NCBI RefSeq assembly: GCF_000332475.2
Contig: NZ_AOGX02000008.1
Coordinates: 266,087-330,086 of the forward strand
Source: Leptospira yanagawae serovar Saopaulo str. Sao Paulo = ATCC 700523
Lineage (GTDB): Bacteria > Spirochaetota > Leptospiria > Leptospirales > Leptospiraceae
Reading direction: 5' to 3'
DNA length: 64,000 nt
Under the pieces are notes generated by a model. The model had not been told where the DNA came from, ran no database searches, and worked only from the letters and a program-made list of their open reading frames with translations. The position numbers and the translations under genes are program-made. Shown here one piece after another: positions 27,299 through 35,824 of this stretch. Numbering within the stretch: position 1 is the stretch's first letter; every line of letters begins with the position of its first letter.

Positions 27299-28267
27299 AT
27301 GAAACTCTCAATCGGATACTTTGGATCCCCAGAACACTCAAAAGATTTATTACAAATGATCCTAGATGCAGGCATCCAAGTGGATTTTGTTGTCACTAAT
27401 ATTGACAAACCTGTTGGCAGAAAACAAATCCTCACTCCAACTCCTGTGAAAGTTTTAGCAGAAGAAAAAAAAATCCCAGTGATCCAATCTGTAAAACTTC
27501 GCACAGATTTAGATGCACAAAACTTAATTTTATCTTTCCAATCACCCGTACATGTGGTGTATGCCTATGGTTCCATTGTTCCTGACAATGTGTTTCAGGA
27601 TCCAAAATGGGGCAGTGTCAACCTACATGGGAGTTTGCTTCCAAAGTACCGTGGTGCATCCCCTGTCCAAAGTTTTTTACTGAGTGGGGAAAAAACCACC
27701 GGGTTTACCATCCAATTCCTTGCAAAGGAAGTGGATTCAGGGGATATCATTTCCCAAAAATCTTGGGAAGTGGGTTCCAGTGAAACCACGGGGTCTCTCC
27801 TCCAAGCAATCACAAAAGAAGGTGGGACAGAACTCATTCGTCTCTTAAAGACATTGGAGGAAACGGGGGACCTGTGGAAATCGACTCCCCAAAAACATAA
27901 CGAAGCCACTCATTGCCAAAAGATCACGGCAAGCCATAGGCCCATCCTTTGGTCAAAATCGGCATTCGAAATCCACAACCAAATCAGAGCTCTTTACCCC
28001 GACCCACTTGCCACAACAGAATTTCGTGGGAAAAAACTGATTTTCATTTCTTCCTATTTACCAAATCCAACCGAAGGGATTGTCCCACCACCATCGGAAA
28101 CAAAACCGGGTTCCTTTTTTCTGCACCAGAAAAAAAGGCTTTTCTGCCTCTGTGGAGACGGAAACCTGCTTGGTATAGATACCTTACAACCCGAAGGGAA
28201 AAAACCCATGAAGGGATTTGAATTTTTTAATGGGGCGCGGGTTTTGACCGGAGAATCATTTACGTGA
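27299..28267 (+). CDS. fmt: Methionyl-tRNA formyltransferase
   Basis: A 322-residue enzyme that formylates initiator Met-tRNA using 10-formyl-tetrahydrofolate. The hydrolase-like catalytic region shows VNLHGSLLPKYRGASPVQ (near 108-125) and the DSGDII motif with the catalytic aspartate (near 147-152). The C-terminal OB-like tRNA-binding domain follows (about 205-322). The start has a short A-rich leader and the stop overlaps the next gene by 4 bp (GTGA). Confidence 0.93.
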   Translation: MKLSIGYFGSPEHSKDLLQMILDAGIQVDFVVTNIDKPVGRKQILTPTPVKVLAEEKKIPVIQSVKLRTDLDAQNLILSFQSPVHVVYAYGSIVPDNVFQDPKWGSVNLHGSLLPKYRGASPVQSFLLSGEKTTGFTIQFLAKEVDSGDIISQKSWEVGSSETTGSLLQAITKEGGTELIRLLKTLEETGDLWKSTPQKHNEATHCQKITASHRPILWSKSAFEIHNQIRALYPDPLATTEFRGKKLIFISSYLPNPTEGIVPPPSETKPGSFFLHQKKRLFCLCGDGNLLGIDTLQPEGKKPMKGFEFFNGARVLTGESFT

Positions 28268-29283
28268 AAGAAAAGTTTCTTAAAATTTTACCTTACAGTG
28301 GTTATGTTCTATTTGTTTCCTTAGGACTCTTAGTTTTTTTTGTGGCAGCCTTCCTCGTGGTAGTTGTCCGTACGAAAGAAGAACAAAAGGTTTTGATGCC
28401 GTATGTAATTGGGAAAAATTACATTGAAGTGCATAATGAGCTGCAACGATTGCAACTCAAAGTCCGATTGGAATCGGAACGAATCCCTGAAAAAACAGAT
28501 GGGATCATCCTAAGCCAATCCATTGATGCAGGAAAAGAAGTAGAAGCTGGATCGAAACTTTACCTAACCGTCAACATTGGATTTGATCGGGTGACGATCC
28601 CTGATGTCAAAGGACAAGATCTAAAACGAGCGAAAGCAATTCTGGAAAAGGTACTATCGGGAGAAGTGTATGTACCGTTACAAATTGGTGGCATAACGTA
28701 TGTACCTGCTGTGGGGGATGAGCCCGCGGACACCATCATCGACCAAATCCCAGCACCCGGCAAAGAAACACATTCTGGTGAAAAAATTTACCTTCTGGTG
28801 ACAGAAGCGAGTACTGACAAAAAATCAAACCAAAGTTTGAAAGAGAACAGTGATGAAACAAAGTTGGTTGGCATCCCGGTTCCCTTTGCAGTGGACTATT
28901 TACAACGGAAAAAAATCCCTTACGCAATCAAAGAAACCACAAAACCAGAGTTTCGTGATTCCCATGGACTTGTATCATCTTATGAATTGAAGCCAACAGG
29001 AGCCGAAATTGGAGCGTATGCATTAAAACCTTCAGCTTCCCTTGTCCATGATTATGAATTTTTAGAGTATGAGATTGATGACGATGATGTTTATTCGGCT
29101 AAGGTAAGTTATACGAAGCCTGGTGAAGCTGTGGAAATTGAAAAAGAAATTTTAACAAGCCAAACCTTAAAGGAAGATGAAATCCTCCGATTAGTCATCC
29201 ACAGATCTACTGATACCAAAGTCACATTGGTAGGAAAAGAAACGGGAGTTGCCAAAGTTTGGAAACTAAAAGGAACCTATTAA
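28264..29283 (+). CDS. PASTA-domain membrane protein
   Basis: A 339-residue protein with one transmembrane helix near residues 12-36, then tandem PASTA-like repeats starting around 47 ([16 protein letters not shown]), 112 ([16 protein letters not shown]) and a weaker one near 200 ([15 protein letters not shown]). PASTA domains usually bind peptidoglycan fragments in Ser/Thr kinases and class A/B transpeptidases; no kinase or transpeptidase domain is present here. It starts at GTG 28264 within the fmt stop and ends 1 bp before rpe. It could be an anchor or sensor of cell-wall material (inference). Confidence 0.78.
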   Translation: MKEKFLKILPYSGYVLFVSLGLLVFFVAAFLVVVVRTKEEQKVLMPYVIGKNYIEVHNELQRLQLKVRLESERIPEKTDGIILSQSIDAGKEVEAGSKLYLTVNIGFDRVTIPDVKGQDLKRAKAILEKVLSGEVYVPLQIGGITYVPAVGDEPADTIIDQIPAPGKETHSGEKIYLLVTEASTDKKSNQSLKENSDETKLVGIPVPFAVDYLQRKKIPYAIKETTKPEFRDSHGLVSSYELKPTGAEIGAYALKPSASLVHDYEFLEYEIDDDDVYSAKVSYTKPGEAVEIEKEILTSQTLKEDEILRLVIHRSTDTKVTLVGKETGVAKVWKLKGTY

Positions 29284-29284
29284 G

Positions 29285-29947
29285 ATGAAGATATCAGCAT
29301 CCATCCTTGCCGCCAAACTCACGGGACTTGCGACAGAACTCCCAACGTACAAAAAAGAAAGTATCGATCTCATCCACATCGATGTGATGGATGGAAACTT
29401 TGTGCCTCAGATTTCTTTTGGAGAAGCCTTTACAAAAGAAGTGAAGTCACATACAGACATCCCACTTGATGTCCACCTTATGGTGAGTAACCCAGAACTG
29501 CATGTTCCGAAATACTTTGATCTAAAACCCTATTGCATCACGTTTCATATTGAAACCACGAACTTCTCAGTACGACTTGCAGAAGAGATCAAAAAACAAG
29601 GGATCAAAGTGGGTGTGTCACTGAACCCACAAACCCCTCCTGAATCCATCTCTCAAATTTTGCCTTACCTTGACCTGGTCCTCCTGATGACCGTTGACCC
29701 TGGATTTTATGGGCAGTCCTTTGTGAAGTCGGGATTTGAGAAAATTGCTGCGGTTCGCAAACTCACAAAACCATACAATATCGAACTTGAAGTGGATGGT
29801 GGTGTGAACGAATCCAATATGGAAGAACTCGCAAAACTCGGTGTGGACATCACTGTTGTGGGCTCTGGACTCTATAAAACAGGGGATCCAAACGCTCAGG
29901 GCAAAAATTTAAAGGAACTTGCTGCAAGTGGCCGAACTCGCTCTTGA
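29285..29947 (+). CDS. rpe: Ribulose-phosphate 3-epimerase
   Basis: A 220-residue TIM-barrel enzyme interconverting ribulose 5-phosphate and xylulose 5-phosphate in the pentose phosphate pathway. Metal and catalytic motifs seen: [42 protein letters not shown], and [11 protein letters not shown], in the family order. The start is ATG 29285, right after the PASTA gene. The rpsP gene lies 47 bp after its stop. Confidence 0.95.
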   Translation: MKISASILAAKLTGLATELPTYKKESIDLIHIDVMDGNFVPQISFGEAFTKEVKSHTDIPLDVHLMVSNPELHVPKYFDLKPYCITFHIETTNFSVRLAEEIKKQGIKVGVSLNPQTPPESISQILPYLDLVLLMTVDPGFYGQSFVKSGFEKIAAVRKLTKPYNIELEVDGGVNESNMEELAKLGVDITVVGSGLYKTGDPNAQGKNLKELAASGRTRS

Positions 29948-29994
29948 CAGAACGTCCCTATTTAAAAAACTCGCTAGAAAAGGGGTATTTTTCC

Positions 29995-30252
29995 TTGGTT
30001 AAATTAAGATTACAAAGAACGGGAACAAAAGCAGACCCGCATTATCGCATTGTGGCAGCCGACATTCGTGCACCACGAGATGGTAAATTCATCGAAGCGA
30101 TTGGTCACTTTCACCCAACTGCATCCGCTGTTAAAAAAGCTACTTTCAATGAAGAAAAAACTCTTTCTTGGTTAAAAAAAGGGGCACAACCAACAGATAC
30201 CGTGCTTGCTCTTTTGAAAAAAGACGACGTTTGGTCGAAATTCAAAGGTTAA
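29995..30252 (+). CDS. rpsP: 30S ribosomal protein S16
   Basis: An 85-residue S16, matching the family opening [20 protein letters not shown] place the start at TTG 29995 because homologues begin at this point and an AAAAGGGG stretch lies upstream; a longer frame would begin at TTG 29944 but its first 17 residues do not look like S16. First gene of the rpsP-khpA-rimM-trmD-rplS block, whose products are ribosomal proteins and rRNA/tRNA maturation factors. Confidence 0.93.
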   Translation: MVKLRLQRTGTKADPHYRIVAADIRAPRDGKFIEAIGHFHPTASAVKKATFNEEKTLSWLKKGAQPTDTVLALLKKDDVWSKFKG

Positions 30253-30253
30253 T

Positions 30254-30490
30254 TTGGATATGGATTCCTTAGTTCGTTATATCGTGACATCTCTCGTTGA
30301 CCAACCTGACCAGGTAGCCGTCAACCAAGTACCCGGAGAGGAAGAAACTGTGATCGAACTTCGGGTGGCTCCCAAAGACCTCGGTAAGGTGATCGGAAAA
30401 AACGGAAGGATTGCGAAGTCACTCCGTACGGTGTTACAAGCCGCGGGAACCAAACAAGGCAAAAACTATACTTTAGAAATTGTCGACTAA
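30254..30490 (+). CDS. khpA: KH-domain RNA-binding protein KhpA
   Basis: A 78-residue single KH-domain protein. The RNA-binding loop motif is [15 protein letters not shown] (the GxxG equivalent is GKNG) near residues 46-60. KhpA-type proteins bind RNA and sit between rpsP and rimM in many bacteria. Start choices are TTG 30254 and ATG 30260; the spacing to the rpsP stop (1-7 bp) supports coupling with either. It overlaps rimM by 11 bp. Confidence 0.88.
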   Translation: MDMDSLVRYIVTSLVDQPDQVAVNQVPGEEETVIELRVAPKDLGKVIGKNGRIAKSLRTVLQAAGTKQGKNYTLEIVD

Positions 30491-31016
30491 ACCAAGTTTA
30501 GTGAAAGTGGGGGTCTTTGGATCCTCACATGGAATCAAAGGGTTCATCAAAGTTTTCACAGAAGGGGAAACACTGAATTCCCTGAAAGCACCTACCACCT
30601 GCACAGTCAATGACCCTCTAGGAAAAACATCCACCATCGAAATCGAGTCCATTCGTCCGAATGGGAACCATTTCCTCGTGAAAATCAAAGGGTTCGATAC
30701 TCCGGAAACCGTTGTGAAGTATCGTGGTTTTTCCTTGCTTTGGAAAAAAGAAGACCTTCCGAAACCCAATGATGGTGAAATTTATACAGAAGACCTTATC
30801 GGTCTTGTGATTGTATCCAAAGAAACGAAATCATCTCTTGGTTACCAAGTCACACAAGTGATCGATAACCCAGCTCATCCCATTTTAGAATGTAAACCCA
30901 TCCAAGGCGAAGGGGAAACTGTCCTTGTACCGTTCCTGAACCAATTCGTAGGCGATTGGGATTTGGCAAACCAAACCATTGAATGCATTGATTGGGAGCA
31001 GTGGTTTGCGCTTTAA
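30480..31016 (+). CDS. rimM: 16S rRNA processing protein RimM
   Basis: A 178-residue ribosome maturation factor needed for 30S assembly. The N-terminal domain has [19 protein letters not shown], the typical start GxxHGxxGxxxV. The C-terminal PRC-barrel domain has the EDLIGL and [10 protein letters not shown] elements. The TTG at 30480 overlaps khpA by 11 bp; its 3' end overlaps the trmD start. It acts with S19/S16 in the small subunit head. Confidence 0.92.
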   Translation: MSTKPSLVKVGVFGSSHGIKGFIKVFTEGETLNSLKAPTTCTVNDPLGKTSTIEIESIRPNGNHFLVKIKGFDTPETVVKYRGFSLLWKKEDLPKPNDGEIYTEDLIGLVIVSKETKSSLGYQVTQVIDNPAHPILECKPIQGEGETVLVPFLNQFVGDWDLANQTIECIDWEQWFAL

Positions 31017-31659
31017 TTTCATCACCCTTTTCCCCGAAAAAATCATATCCTATTTTGATACCGGAATTCCTGGGAAGGCAGTGAAACAAGGGGTTGTCGA
31101 AATCAATCCCATCCACTTACGAGACTTTGCTGATAACAAACACCAAAAGGTAGACGATACCATTTATGGAGGAGGGCCTGGCATGCTTTTGCAAGTGGGT
31201 CCCATCTACCGCGCTCTCGAATCCTTGGGAGAAAAAAAGGGGAAGGTCATTTTACTCAGTCCCTCCGGTGAACTGTTCAACCAAACCTTGGCACGTGAAA
31301 TTTTTGAATCCTCTGATACCTTTACCTTGATTTCCGGGTATTATGAAGGGGTTGATCATCGTGTCACGGAGCATTTAATTGACAGGGAAGTGGCCATTGG
31401 AAACTATGTTATTTCATCGGGGGATTTAGCTGCTCTCGTTGTGGCGGATTGCCTATCTCGGTTTGTACCGGGTTTTTTGGGGAAGGAAGAAAGCCTTCTA
31501 GAAGAATCACACAACGAAACGGAAGAATTAGAATACCCCCAGTATACAAAGCCCTATGATTTTATGGGTTGGACGGTTCCAGATGTGCTCCTCGGTGGAC
31601 ATCATGAAGAGATCCGGAAATGGCGGCAAAAAAACCGCAAAACAAGAAATCATTCTTAG
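31006..31659 (+). CDS. trmD: tRNA (guanine-N1)-methyltransferase TrmD
   Basis: A 217-residue enzyme that methylates G37 of certain tRNAs. The start is placed at TTG 31006 ([11 protein letters not shown], as homologues start) with GGGAG upstream; a longer frame from 30979 is possible. Signature motifs of the knotted SPOUT fold are present: [10 protein letters not shown] (near 55-64), [10 protein letters not shown] (near 112-121) and SGDLAALV (near 140-147). The start overlaps the rimM stop by 11 bp. Confidence 0.92.
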   Translation: MRFNFITLFPEKIISYFDTGIPGKAVKQGVVEINPIHLRDFADNKHQKVDDTIYGGGPGMLLQVGPIYRALESLGEKKGKVILLSPSGELFNQTLAREIFESSDTFTLISGYYEGVDHRVTEHLIDREVAIGNYVISSGDLAALVVADCLSRFVPGFLGKEESLLEESHNETEELEYPQYTKPYDFMGWTVPDVLLGGHHEEIRKWRQKNRKTRNHS

Positions 31660-31667
31660 AGGAAGCC

Positions 31668-32102
31668 ATGAATCAGATTCTAGAAACAGCACTCGCAGGC
31701 GAAGCAAAGAACGAACTTAATTTCGAAATTGGTGATACTGTAAAAGTTCACTACAAAATCGTTGAATCTGGAAAAGAACGTGTTCAGGTTTACGAAGGTG
31801 TTGTGATCTCCATTGCGAACAAATCACAAAGCAAAACTTTCACTGTAAGACGTGTTTCTTACGATATCGGAGTGGAACGAATTTTCCCTCTTCACAGCCC
31901 TCGCATTGCCAAGATTGAACTCGTTCGTAAGGGTTCTGTTCGCCGTGCAAAACTTTTTTATCTCCGTGATAAAAAAGGAAAAGCTGGTCGTATCAAAGAA
32001 AGAAAAGGCGGACAAGCAATTGTTGCCAAAGACAAAAAGAGACAGGACGAAGCTTCTAAGGCCGCAAAAGCAGCGGCAGCCACTGAAGCACCTAGCGCAT
32101 AA
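31668..32102 (+). CDS. rplS: 50S ribosomal protein L19
   Basis: A 144-residue L19 with the family core [43 protein letters not shown] and [19 protein letters not shown]19 lies at the 30S-50S interface. ATG 31668 has AGAGGAAG upstream and matches homologue starts; the frame is open further upstream to 31620. The C-terminus is extended by a Lys/Ala-rich tail ([14 protein letters not shown]). A terminator hairpin follows 14 bp after its stop. Confidence 0.95.
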   Translation: MNQILETALAGEAKNELNFEIGDTVKVHYKIVESGKERVQVYEGVVISIANKSQSKTFTVRRVSYDIGVERIFPLHSPRIAKIELVRKGSVRRAKLFYLRDKKGKAGRIKERKGGQAIVAKDKKRQDEASKAAKAAAATEAPSA

Positions 32103-32911
32103 TTTCTTTCGATCTAACGGCCATCAAACGGCCGTTTTTTCCTGAATTCCAAATCTCCGACTTTGTTTGTTTCTCTTTTGATGAAGCAGGGCGTGGCACA
32201 CTTGCGGGTCCTGTATCTATTGGTTGTGTATCCTTTTCTAGGCAGACATTGGAAAGGATCCAATCAGGTGAAATCTTAAACGGTCTCCGCGACTCCAAAA
32301 AAATCCCCGAACCAAAACGACTCACCCTTCGCAAAGAAATTCTAGAATATGCATCCTTTTGGCATGTAAGCTTTGTGAGTGCAAACTATATTGACAAATT
32401 CAATATCAACCAAGCAATTTTTTATGGAATCAACCGTGCTCTGCCAAAGCACCTAACGGACTTTCGTCGATCAGAAAACCAATCCGTTATGGGATCCAAC
32501 GCCTCGAAAATTCCACAGAAAAACACAACTGAAATCAGTGAAACTGGGAATGGAAACGATTGGGAAGGACCAAAAACAAATTCATTACCCAACAAGCCCT
32601 TTCTCTTTTTAGATGGGAATTACAAACTGAAAGTCCAAACACCCATTGCAGGGTATCTATCCATTCCCAAAGGAGATGATTTGGTTCCATCCATTTCGGC
32701 AGCTTCCATCCTTGCGAAAACCTACAGAGACGAATACATGGAGAAGATGGATGGAAAATACCCTGGGTATGGGTTTGCCAAACACAAAGGGTATGGAACG
32801 GAGGAGCATAGAGAAGCGCTCCGAAAACTTGGAATTTCTCCCATCCATCGGTTGAGTTTTTGTGATTTTCTCCGAAGGGAAGGGAGTGAACCCTCTCTTT
32901 TCTCCGCTTAA
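32102..32911 (+). CDS. rnhB: Ribonuclease HII, start codon uncertain (non-ATG/GTG/TTG)
   Basis: RNase HII cuts the RNA strand of RNA-DNA hybrids. The catalytic SFDEAGRGTLAGPVS motif (DEAGRG beginning at 32180) and the later DGNY, SILAKTYRDEYM and GYGFAKHKGYGTEEH motifs are in one frame ending 32911. In that frame, from the stop at 32093 to the motif there is no ATG, GTG or TTG; the first usual start, TTG 32249, would remove the catalytic aspartate. I give ATT 32102 as the most plausible start because it overlaps the rplS stop; ATC 32123 and ATC 32153 are alternatives. A 40-50-residue insert (about 32450-32600) rich in Ser/Asn/Thr splits the middle of the enzyme. Boundaries are approximate. 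Confidence 0.7.
   Translation: MSFDLTAIKRPFFPEFQISDFVCFSFDEAGRGTLAGPVSIGCVSFSRQTLERIQSGEILNGLRDSKKIPEPKRLTLRKEILEYASFWHVSFVSANYIDKFNINQAIFYGINRALPKHLTDFRRSENQSVMGSNASKIPQKNTTEISETGNGNDWEGPKTNSLPNKPFLFLDGNYKLKVQTPIAGYLSIPKGDDLVPSISAASILAKTYRDEYMEKMDGKYPGYGFAKHKGYGTEEHREALRKLGISPIHRLSFCDFLRREGSEPSLFSA
32116..32140 (+). terminator. Intrinsic terminator after rplS
   Basis: A perfect 7-bp GC-rich stem AACGGCC/GGCCGTT with a 7-nt loop is followed by a T run (positions 32135-32140). It closes the rpsP-rplS unit. It lies inside the presumed 5' end of the rnhB frame, so rnhB would depend on read-through, a promoter after the hairpin, or a start beyond it. Confidence 0.8.
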
Positions 32912-33566
32912 TCCCTCGGATCCTATCTTAAGCCAACTCTTTCGTTTGGTCGGGAAACCAATAGCATCGTTGTCGGAAAGAACAATGCCCTCGGAGTTTT
33001 TACAAAAAACAAAACTCGAAAGCCAAACAAGTTCCTTTCGCTCCGAGAAGGTCACCGGAAGCAGAAACCAAACTCTTAAAGGAATGCAAGAGGGAGTCCA
33101 TCCGAATGCCAATCCAAAGCCAAAAGAAATTTCCCGATGGGAAGCCTTCACTCAACATGCAACCCAAGGGCCAGAACCCCAATCCTCAGACAAAACAACA
33201 ATAGGCACGATTTGGAACTATTTCCTTGGGGAAACAAAAGCTTCTGATTGTTTCACCTATCACACTCACAAAAGAAAAGAAAATCTAACCATGGTTGTAG
33301 AACCCAATCAAAAAGGCTTTGCACTCTATGTGTTTTGGAAAGCAGAGGGGTTTGGACCTTATGGAATCATTTTTTATTACGAACCAGAAAAACAAAATCC
33401 AATTCGGATTGAAATTCTGTCCGACGGAGTGGGTACAATTCCATCTTTTCCTTCTCGTCCCTCCCTCAAACAAATGTTACAGGATTTGATAAGGGACTTC
33501 CCCCAAATTGGTGAGATTCATTTTGAAGTCTGGAATGATACGAACTTTAACGGGGATTATAGATGA
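32862..33566 (+). CDS. Hypothetical protein
   Basis: A 234-residue protein without a recognised domain. The N-terminal half (about 1-110) is polar and probably disordered (Ser/Lys/Pro/Gln-rich); the C-terminal half is an ordered alpha/beta region with SDCFTYHTHKRKENLTMVVEP, FGPYGIIFYYEPEK and IGEIHFEVWNDTNF. It starts at GTG 32862 or 32886 inside rnhB and its stop overlaps the FlhB-like gene by 4 bp. The position between rnhB and an FlhB-like gene suggests co-expression; function unknown. Confidence 0.6.
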   Translation: MIFSEGKGVNPLFSPLNPSDPILSQLFRLVGKPIASLSERTMPSEFLQKTKLESQTSSFRSEKVTGSRNQTLKGMQEGVHPNANPKPKEISRWEAFTQHATQGPEPQSSDKTTIGTIWNYFLGETKASDCFTYHTHKRKENLTMVVEPNQKGFALYVFWKAEGFGPYGIIFYYEPEKQNPIRIEILSDGVGTIPSFPSRPSLKQMLQDLIRDFPQIGEIHFEVWNDTNFNGDYR

Positions 33567-33823
33567 AACCGAAGATGGTGGCACTTGCGTATCATCCAAA
33601 TGAAGATAAAGCTCCCAAACTTGTGGCAAAAGCTGAGGGGAACCTCGCCAAAAACTTAGTACGAATCGCAAGTGAGGCTGGCGTTTTCATTGTCAAAGAT
33701 GAAGTGATGGTGAATACACTCGCACATCTCCCAAATGGGAAAGAAATTCCAAGAGAATTGTATGAAGTTGTCGCCGCCGTCTTTCGGATTCTGGTTTTGG
33801 AACGAGAAAAGAAAAACAATTGA
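33563..33823 (+). CDS. FlhB/YscU C-terminal-domain-like protein (orphan)
   Basis: An 86-residue stand-alone protein resembling the cytoplasmic autocleavage domain of FlhB/YscU, the substrate-specificity switch of flagellar and type III secretion exporters. It keeps the form MVALAYHPNEDKAPKLVAKAEG (family: ALKYDPxxDxAPxVVAKGxG) and EIPRELYEVVAAVFR near the end. The NPTH cleavage motif and the transmembrane part are absent. It lies far from any flagellar cluster visible here, directly after a hypothetical gene (4-bp overlap). Such short homologues exist in several bacteria (often annotated as FlhB-like); their function is not settled. Confidence 0.82.
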   Translation: MKPKMVALAYHPNEDKAPKLVAKAEGNLAKNLVRIASEAGVFIVKDEVMVNTLAHLPNGKEIPRELYEVVAAVFRILVLEREKKNN

Positions 33824-33857
33824 TGTTTCTAAGCTTCTTACTAAGATTTACGCAATT

Positions 33858-35045
33858 ATGCGGAAAATCTCCATACGTGACTTAGAGGCTGGTTCTAAGT
33901 TTACCAAGTCTCTTTACTTGGATAAGGACACTGTTTTTGTTGGAGCCGACCAACCCATCACACAACAAGACTTAGACCGTTTGGTCCAATTTGGGATTAC
34001 CTTTATCCTCACTGACGGGGAAAAAGTCACTGCCGATCAAGCTGACAAATCTTCCAATGCTGGTGGACCAGGTTATTTTGATACAAACCTTCCGTTTTAC
34101 CAAGACGATGAAAATTCCACTCGGTATAAATACTTACTCGAAAAAACCAATTCTTCCAAAGTTGAATTTAATGCGGTTTTCAAAGATTGTTTTGACTTGG
34201 TGCAAAAAACGTATAAATCAGCATCTGAGGGTCGTTATACGGAGATCAGAGAATTTCGAGAAATTGCAGAACGAATCGCTGACCATACCAAAACCAACGC
34301 ACAAATTCCGATTTTACTTTTATCCCATTCCCATTCCGGTTATTATCTATACACTCATATTTGTTATGCGACATTTTTTTCTGTGATGTTAGGAAACTTC
34401 CTTGAGTTCTCAAGACCCAAACTCATTGATCTGGCACTTGCATCACTATTTGCCGACATTGGGATGGTAACGGTTCCTGAAGAAGTGTCCGAAAAAAAAG
34501 GAAACCTAACGGAATTGGATCTGAAAACCATCAAACGCCATCCCGTAACTGGTTACCAAATCCTTACCCAACGGTTAAAATTAAAAAACTCTCTTGCCAT
34601 TGTTGCATTGCAACACCATGAAGCAGTGGATGGATCCGGTTACCCACAACGCATCCTTGCCAACCAAATTGAAGAACTCACAAAAGTTTTTATGATTGCA
34701 GACCAATTTGCTGCCATGATCCATCCAAGACCATATCGTGCTGCCATCCTTCCTTATGAAGCGATGAAAATTATGATCAGTGAAAACGTGAACCGTTTTG
34801 ATTTAAAAATGGTAAGATTGTTTTTAAATAAACTTTCTATGTTCCCTGTGGGGTCCGGAGTTGTCCTTTCTGACCTTAGAATGGGTATGGTCATTGAATC
34901 AAACAAAGACAAACCATTAAGGCCAGTCATCAGAGTTACCAAAGACGCCGATGGAAGAAGGTTAAAACACCTTGAGTTTGTGGATCTTATGAAGGACTTA
35001 AATTTATACATCCAACAAGCGATTCCTTTTTCTCAAATCTACTAA
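33858..35045 (+). CDS. HD-GYP-type domain protein with substituted HD motif
   Basis: A 395-residue protein with an N-terminal region (1-130) of unknown type and a C-terminal HD-GYP domain. Present are a first His (THICYATFF), KRHPVTGYQIL, QHHEAVDGSGYP (about 252-263) and ADQFAAM. The central HDIGK is here ADIGM (about 199-203), so a metal-ligand His is Ala. Active HD-GYP domains degrade cyclic di-GMP; this one may be inactive or altered and serve as a receptor. ATG 33858 is chosen as start because the frame before it (from 33735) overlaps the FlhB-like gene and does not look like protein. A hairpin terminator follows. Confidence 0.82.
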   Translation: MRKISIRDLEAGSKFTKSLYLDKDTVFVGADQPITQQDLDRLVQFGITFILTDGEKVTADQADKSSNAGGPGYFDTNLPFYQDDENSTRYKYLLEKTNSSKVEFNAVFKDCFDLVQKTYKSASEGRYTEIREFREIAERIADHTKTNAQIPILLLSHSHSGYYLYTHICYATFFSVMLGNFLEFSRPKLIDLALASLFADIGMVTVPEEVSEKKGNLTELDLKTIKRHPVTGYQILTQRLKLKNSLAIVALQHHEAVDGSGYPQRILANQIEELTKVFMIADQFAAMIHPRPYRAAILPYEAMKIMISENVNRFDLKMVRLFLNKLSMFPVGSGVVLSDLRMGMVIESNKDKPLRPVIRVTKDADGRRLKHLEFVDLMKDLNLYIQQAIPFSQIY

Positions 35046-35071
35046 ATCCTTTGGGTAAGGAATGTTTTTTT

Positions 35072-35110
35072 AAAACGAAAAAAATCAATTTAGGTGGTTC
35101 TTTCGTTTTT
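35072..35110 (+). terminator. Possible terminator after the HD-GYP gene
   Basis: A 9-bp inverted repeat (AAAACGAAA at 35072-35080 with TTTCGTTTT at 35101-35109) and a T run, with a 20-nt loop. It lies 27 bp after the HD-GYP stop and before the YraN gene. The stem is AT-rich, so the call is only moderate. Confidence 0.45.
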
Positions 35111-35175
35111 CTTTGTTAGGTTTTTATAAGAATTTTGATTGGTTTGATTCAGATCACGATACAAGGACAAACCAA

Positions 35176-35520
35176 ATGAATCGAATCGCCATGGGTAAAC
35201 TTGGAGAAACCCTTGCCAGTGAATATTTACAATCATTGGGACATACAATCCTGTTCCAAAATTACCGAAAAAGAGTGGGTGAAATTGACATAATCAGTTT
35301 AGAGAACGGAAGACTGCATTGTTCGGAAGTGAAAACTTGGAACGAGTCTTTTGGATTTTTCCCATTGGAAAGCCTTCATGCGACAAAACGTGCCCGAATG
35401 CGGAAGGTATATTTCTATTTATTACAGGAAATACCTGCATTTTTCCACCTAACACCTAGCTTTAATTTGATCCATATCACGGAAAAAAAGGAAGTTCGTT
35501 TTTATTCGTCAATCTTCTAA
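35176..35520 (+). CDS. yraN: YraN/UPF0102 family nuclease-fold protein
   Basis: A 115-residue protein with the UPF0102 pattern: GKLGETLASEYLQSLGHTILFQNYRK, then KRVGEIDIIS and CSEVKTW, a reduced PD-(D/E)xK nuclease core (Glu-x-Asp and Glu-x-Lys). The cellular role of these proteins is not fixed, although they are probably nucleic-acid-associated. ATG 35176 matches homologue length; a TTG at 35113 would add 21 residues. It often neighbours rnhB in genomes; here rnhB lies 2.3 kb upstream. Confidence 0.85.
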   Translation: MNRIAMGKLGETLASEYLQSLGHTILFQNYRKRVGEIDIISLENGRLHCSEVKTWNESFGFFPLESLHATKRARMRKVYFYLLQEIPAFFHLTPSFNLIHITEKKEVRFYSSIF

Positions 35521-35622
35521 ATACTTCATCAAGGGAATTTTGTACTGAACCGATTGGTTTTGTATCCCACAAGGGAAACGCTCTCAAGGATGAGAGTTTG
35601 ATTGTTACAAGGAAGTAACCAC

Positions 35623-35823
35623 ATGAGTCAATTTAGTGTATTTGGGAATTTAGCAGAAACCGATGAATTTGGACCAGACCCTGTTCTTTTACGAAAAAGG
35701 GGAATGGCATCGACCATCCAAAAGAAATTTGATACCTATAAGAAAAAGATAGATGATCCAGCCTATATGGATTATGCGATCAATAAAATCGCAATGGAAA
35801 TTTCACATTTTATTTCCAAGTAG
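35623..35823 (+). CDS. Small hypothetical protein
   Basis: A 66-residue acidic/basic mixed protein (MSQFSVFGNLAETDEFGPD...), with predicted helices at the end (DPAYMDYAINKIAMEISHFIS). No family is recognised. The start at ATG 35623 has AAGGAAGT at a good distance (6-8 nt). It converges with comM (2 bp apart). Because it has a strong ribosome site and good codon use, it is probably real. Confidence 0.6.
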   Translation: MSQFSVFGNLAETDEFGPDPVLLRKRGMASTIQKKFDTYKKKIDDPAYMDYAINKIAMEISHFISK

Positions 35824-35824
35824 T

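Noticed and set aside
29944..29994. Longer N-terminus for S16
   Set aside because: The first 17 residues do not match S16 proteins and lie inside the rpe end; TTG 29995 fits homologues and a ribosome site.
31852..32145. Plus-strand frame overlapping rplS
   Set aside because: It lies in another frame of rplS and runs across its terminator; no independent support.
32249..32911. rnhB starting at TTG 32249
   Set aside because: That start would lose the DEAGRG catalytic motif at 32180, which reads in the same frame.
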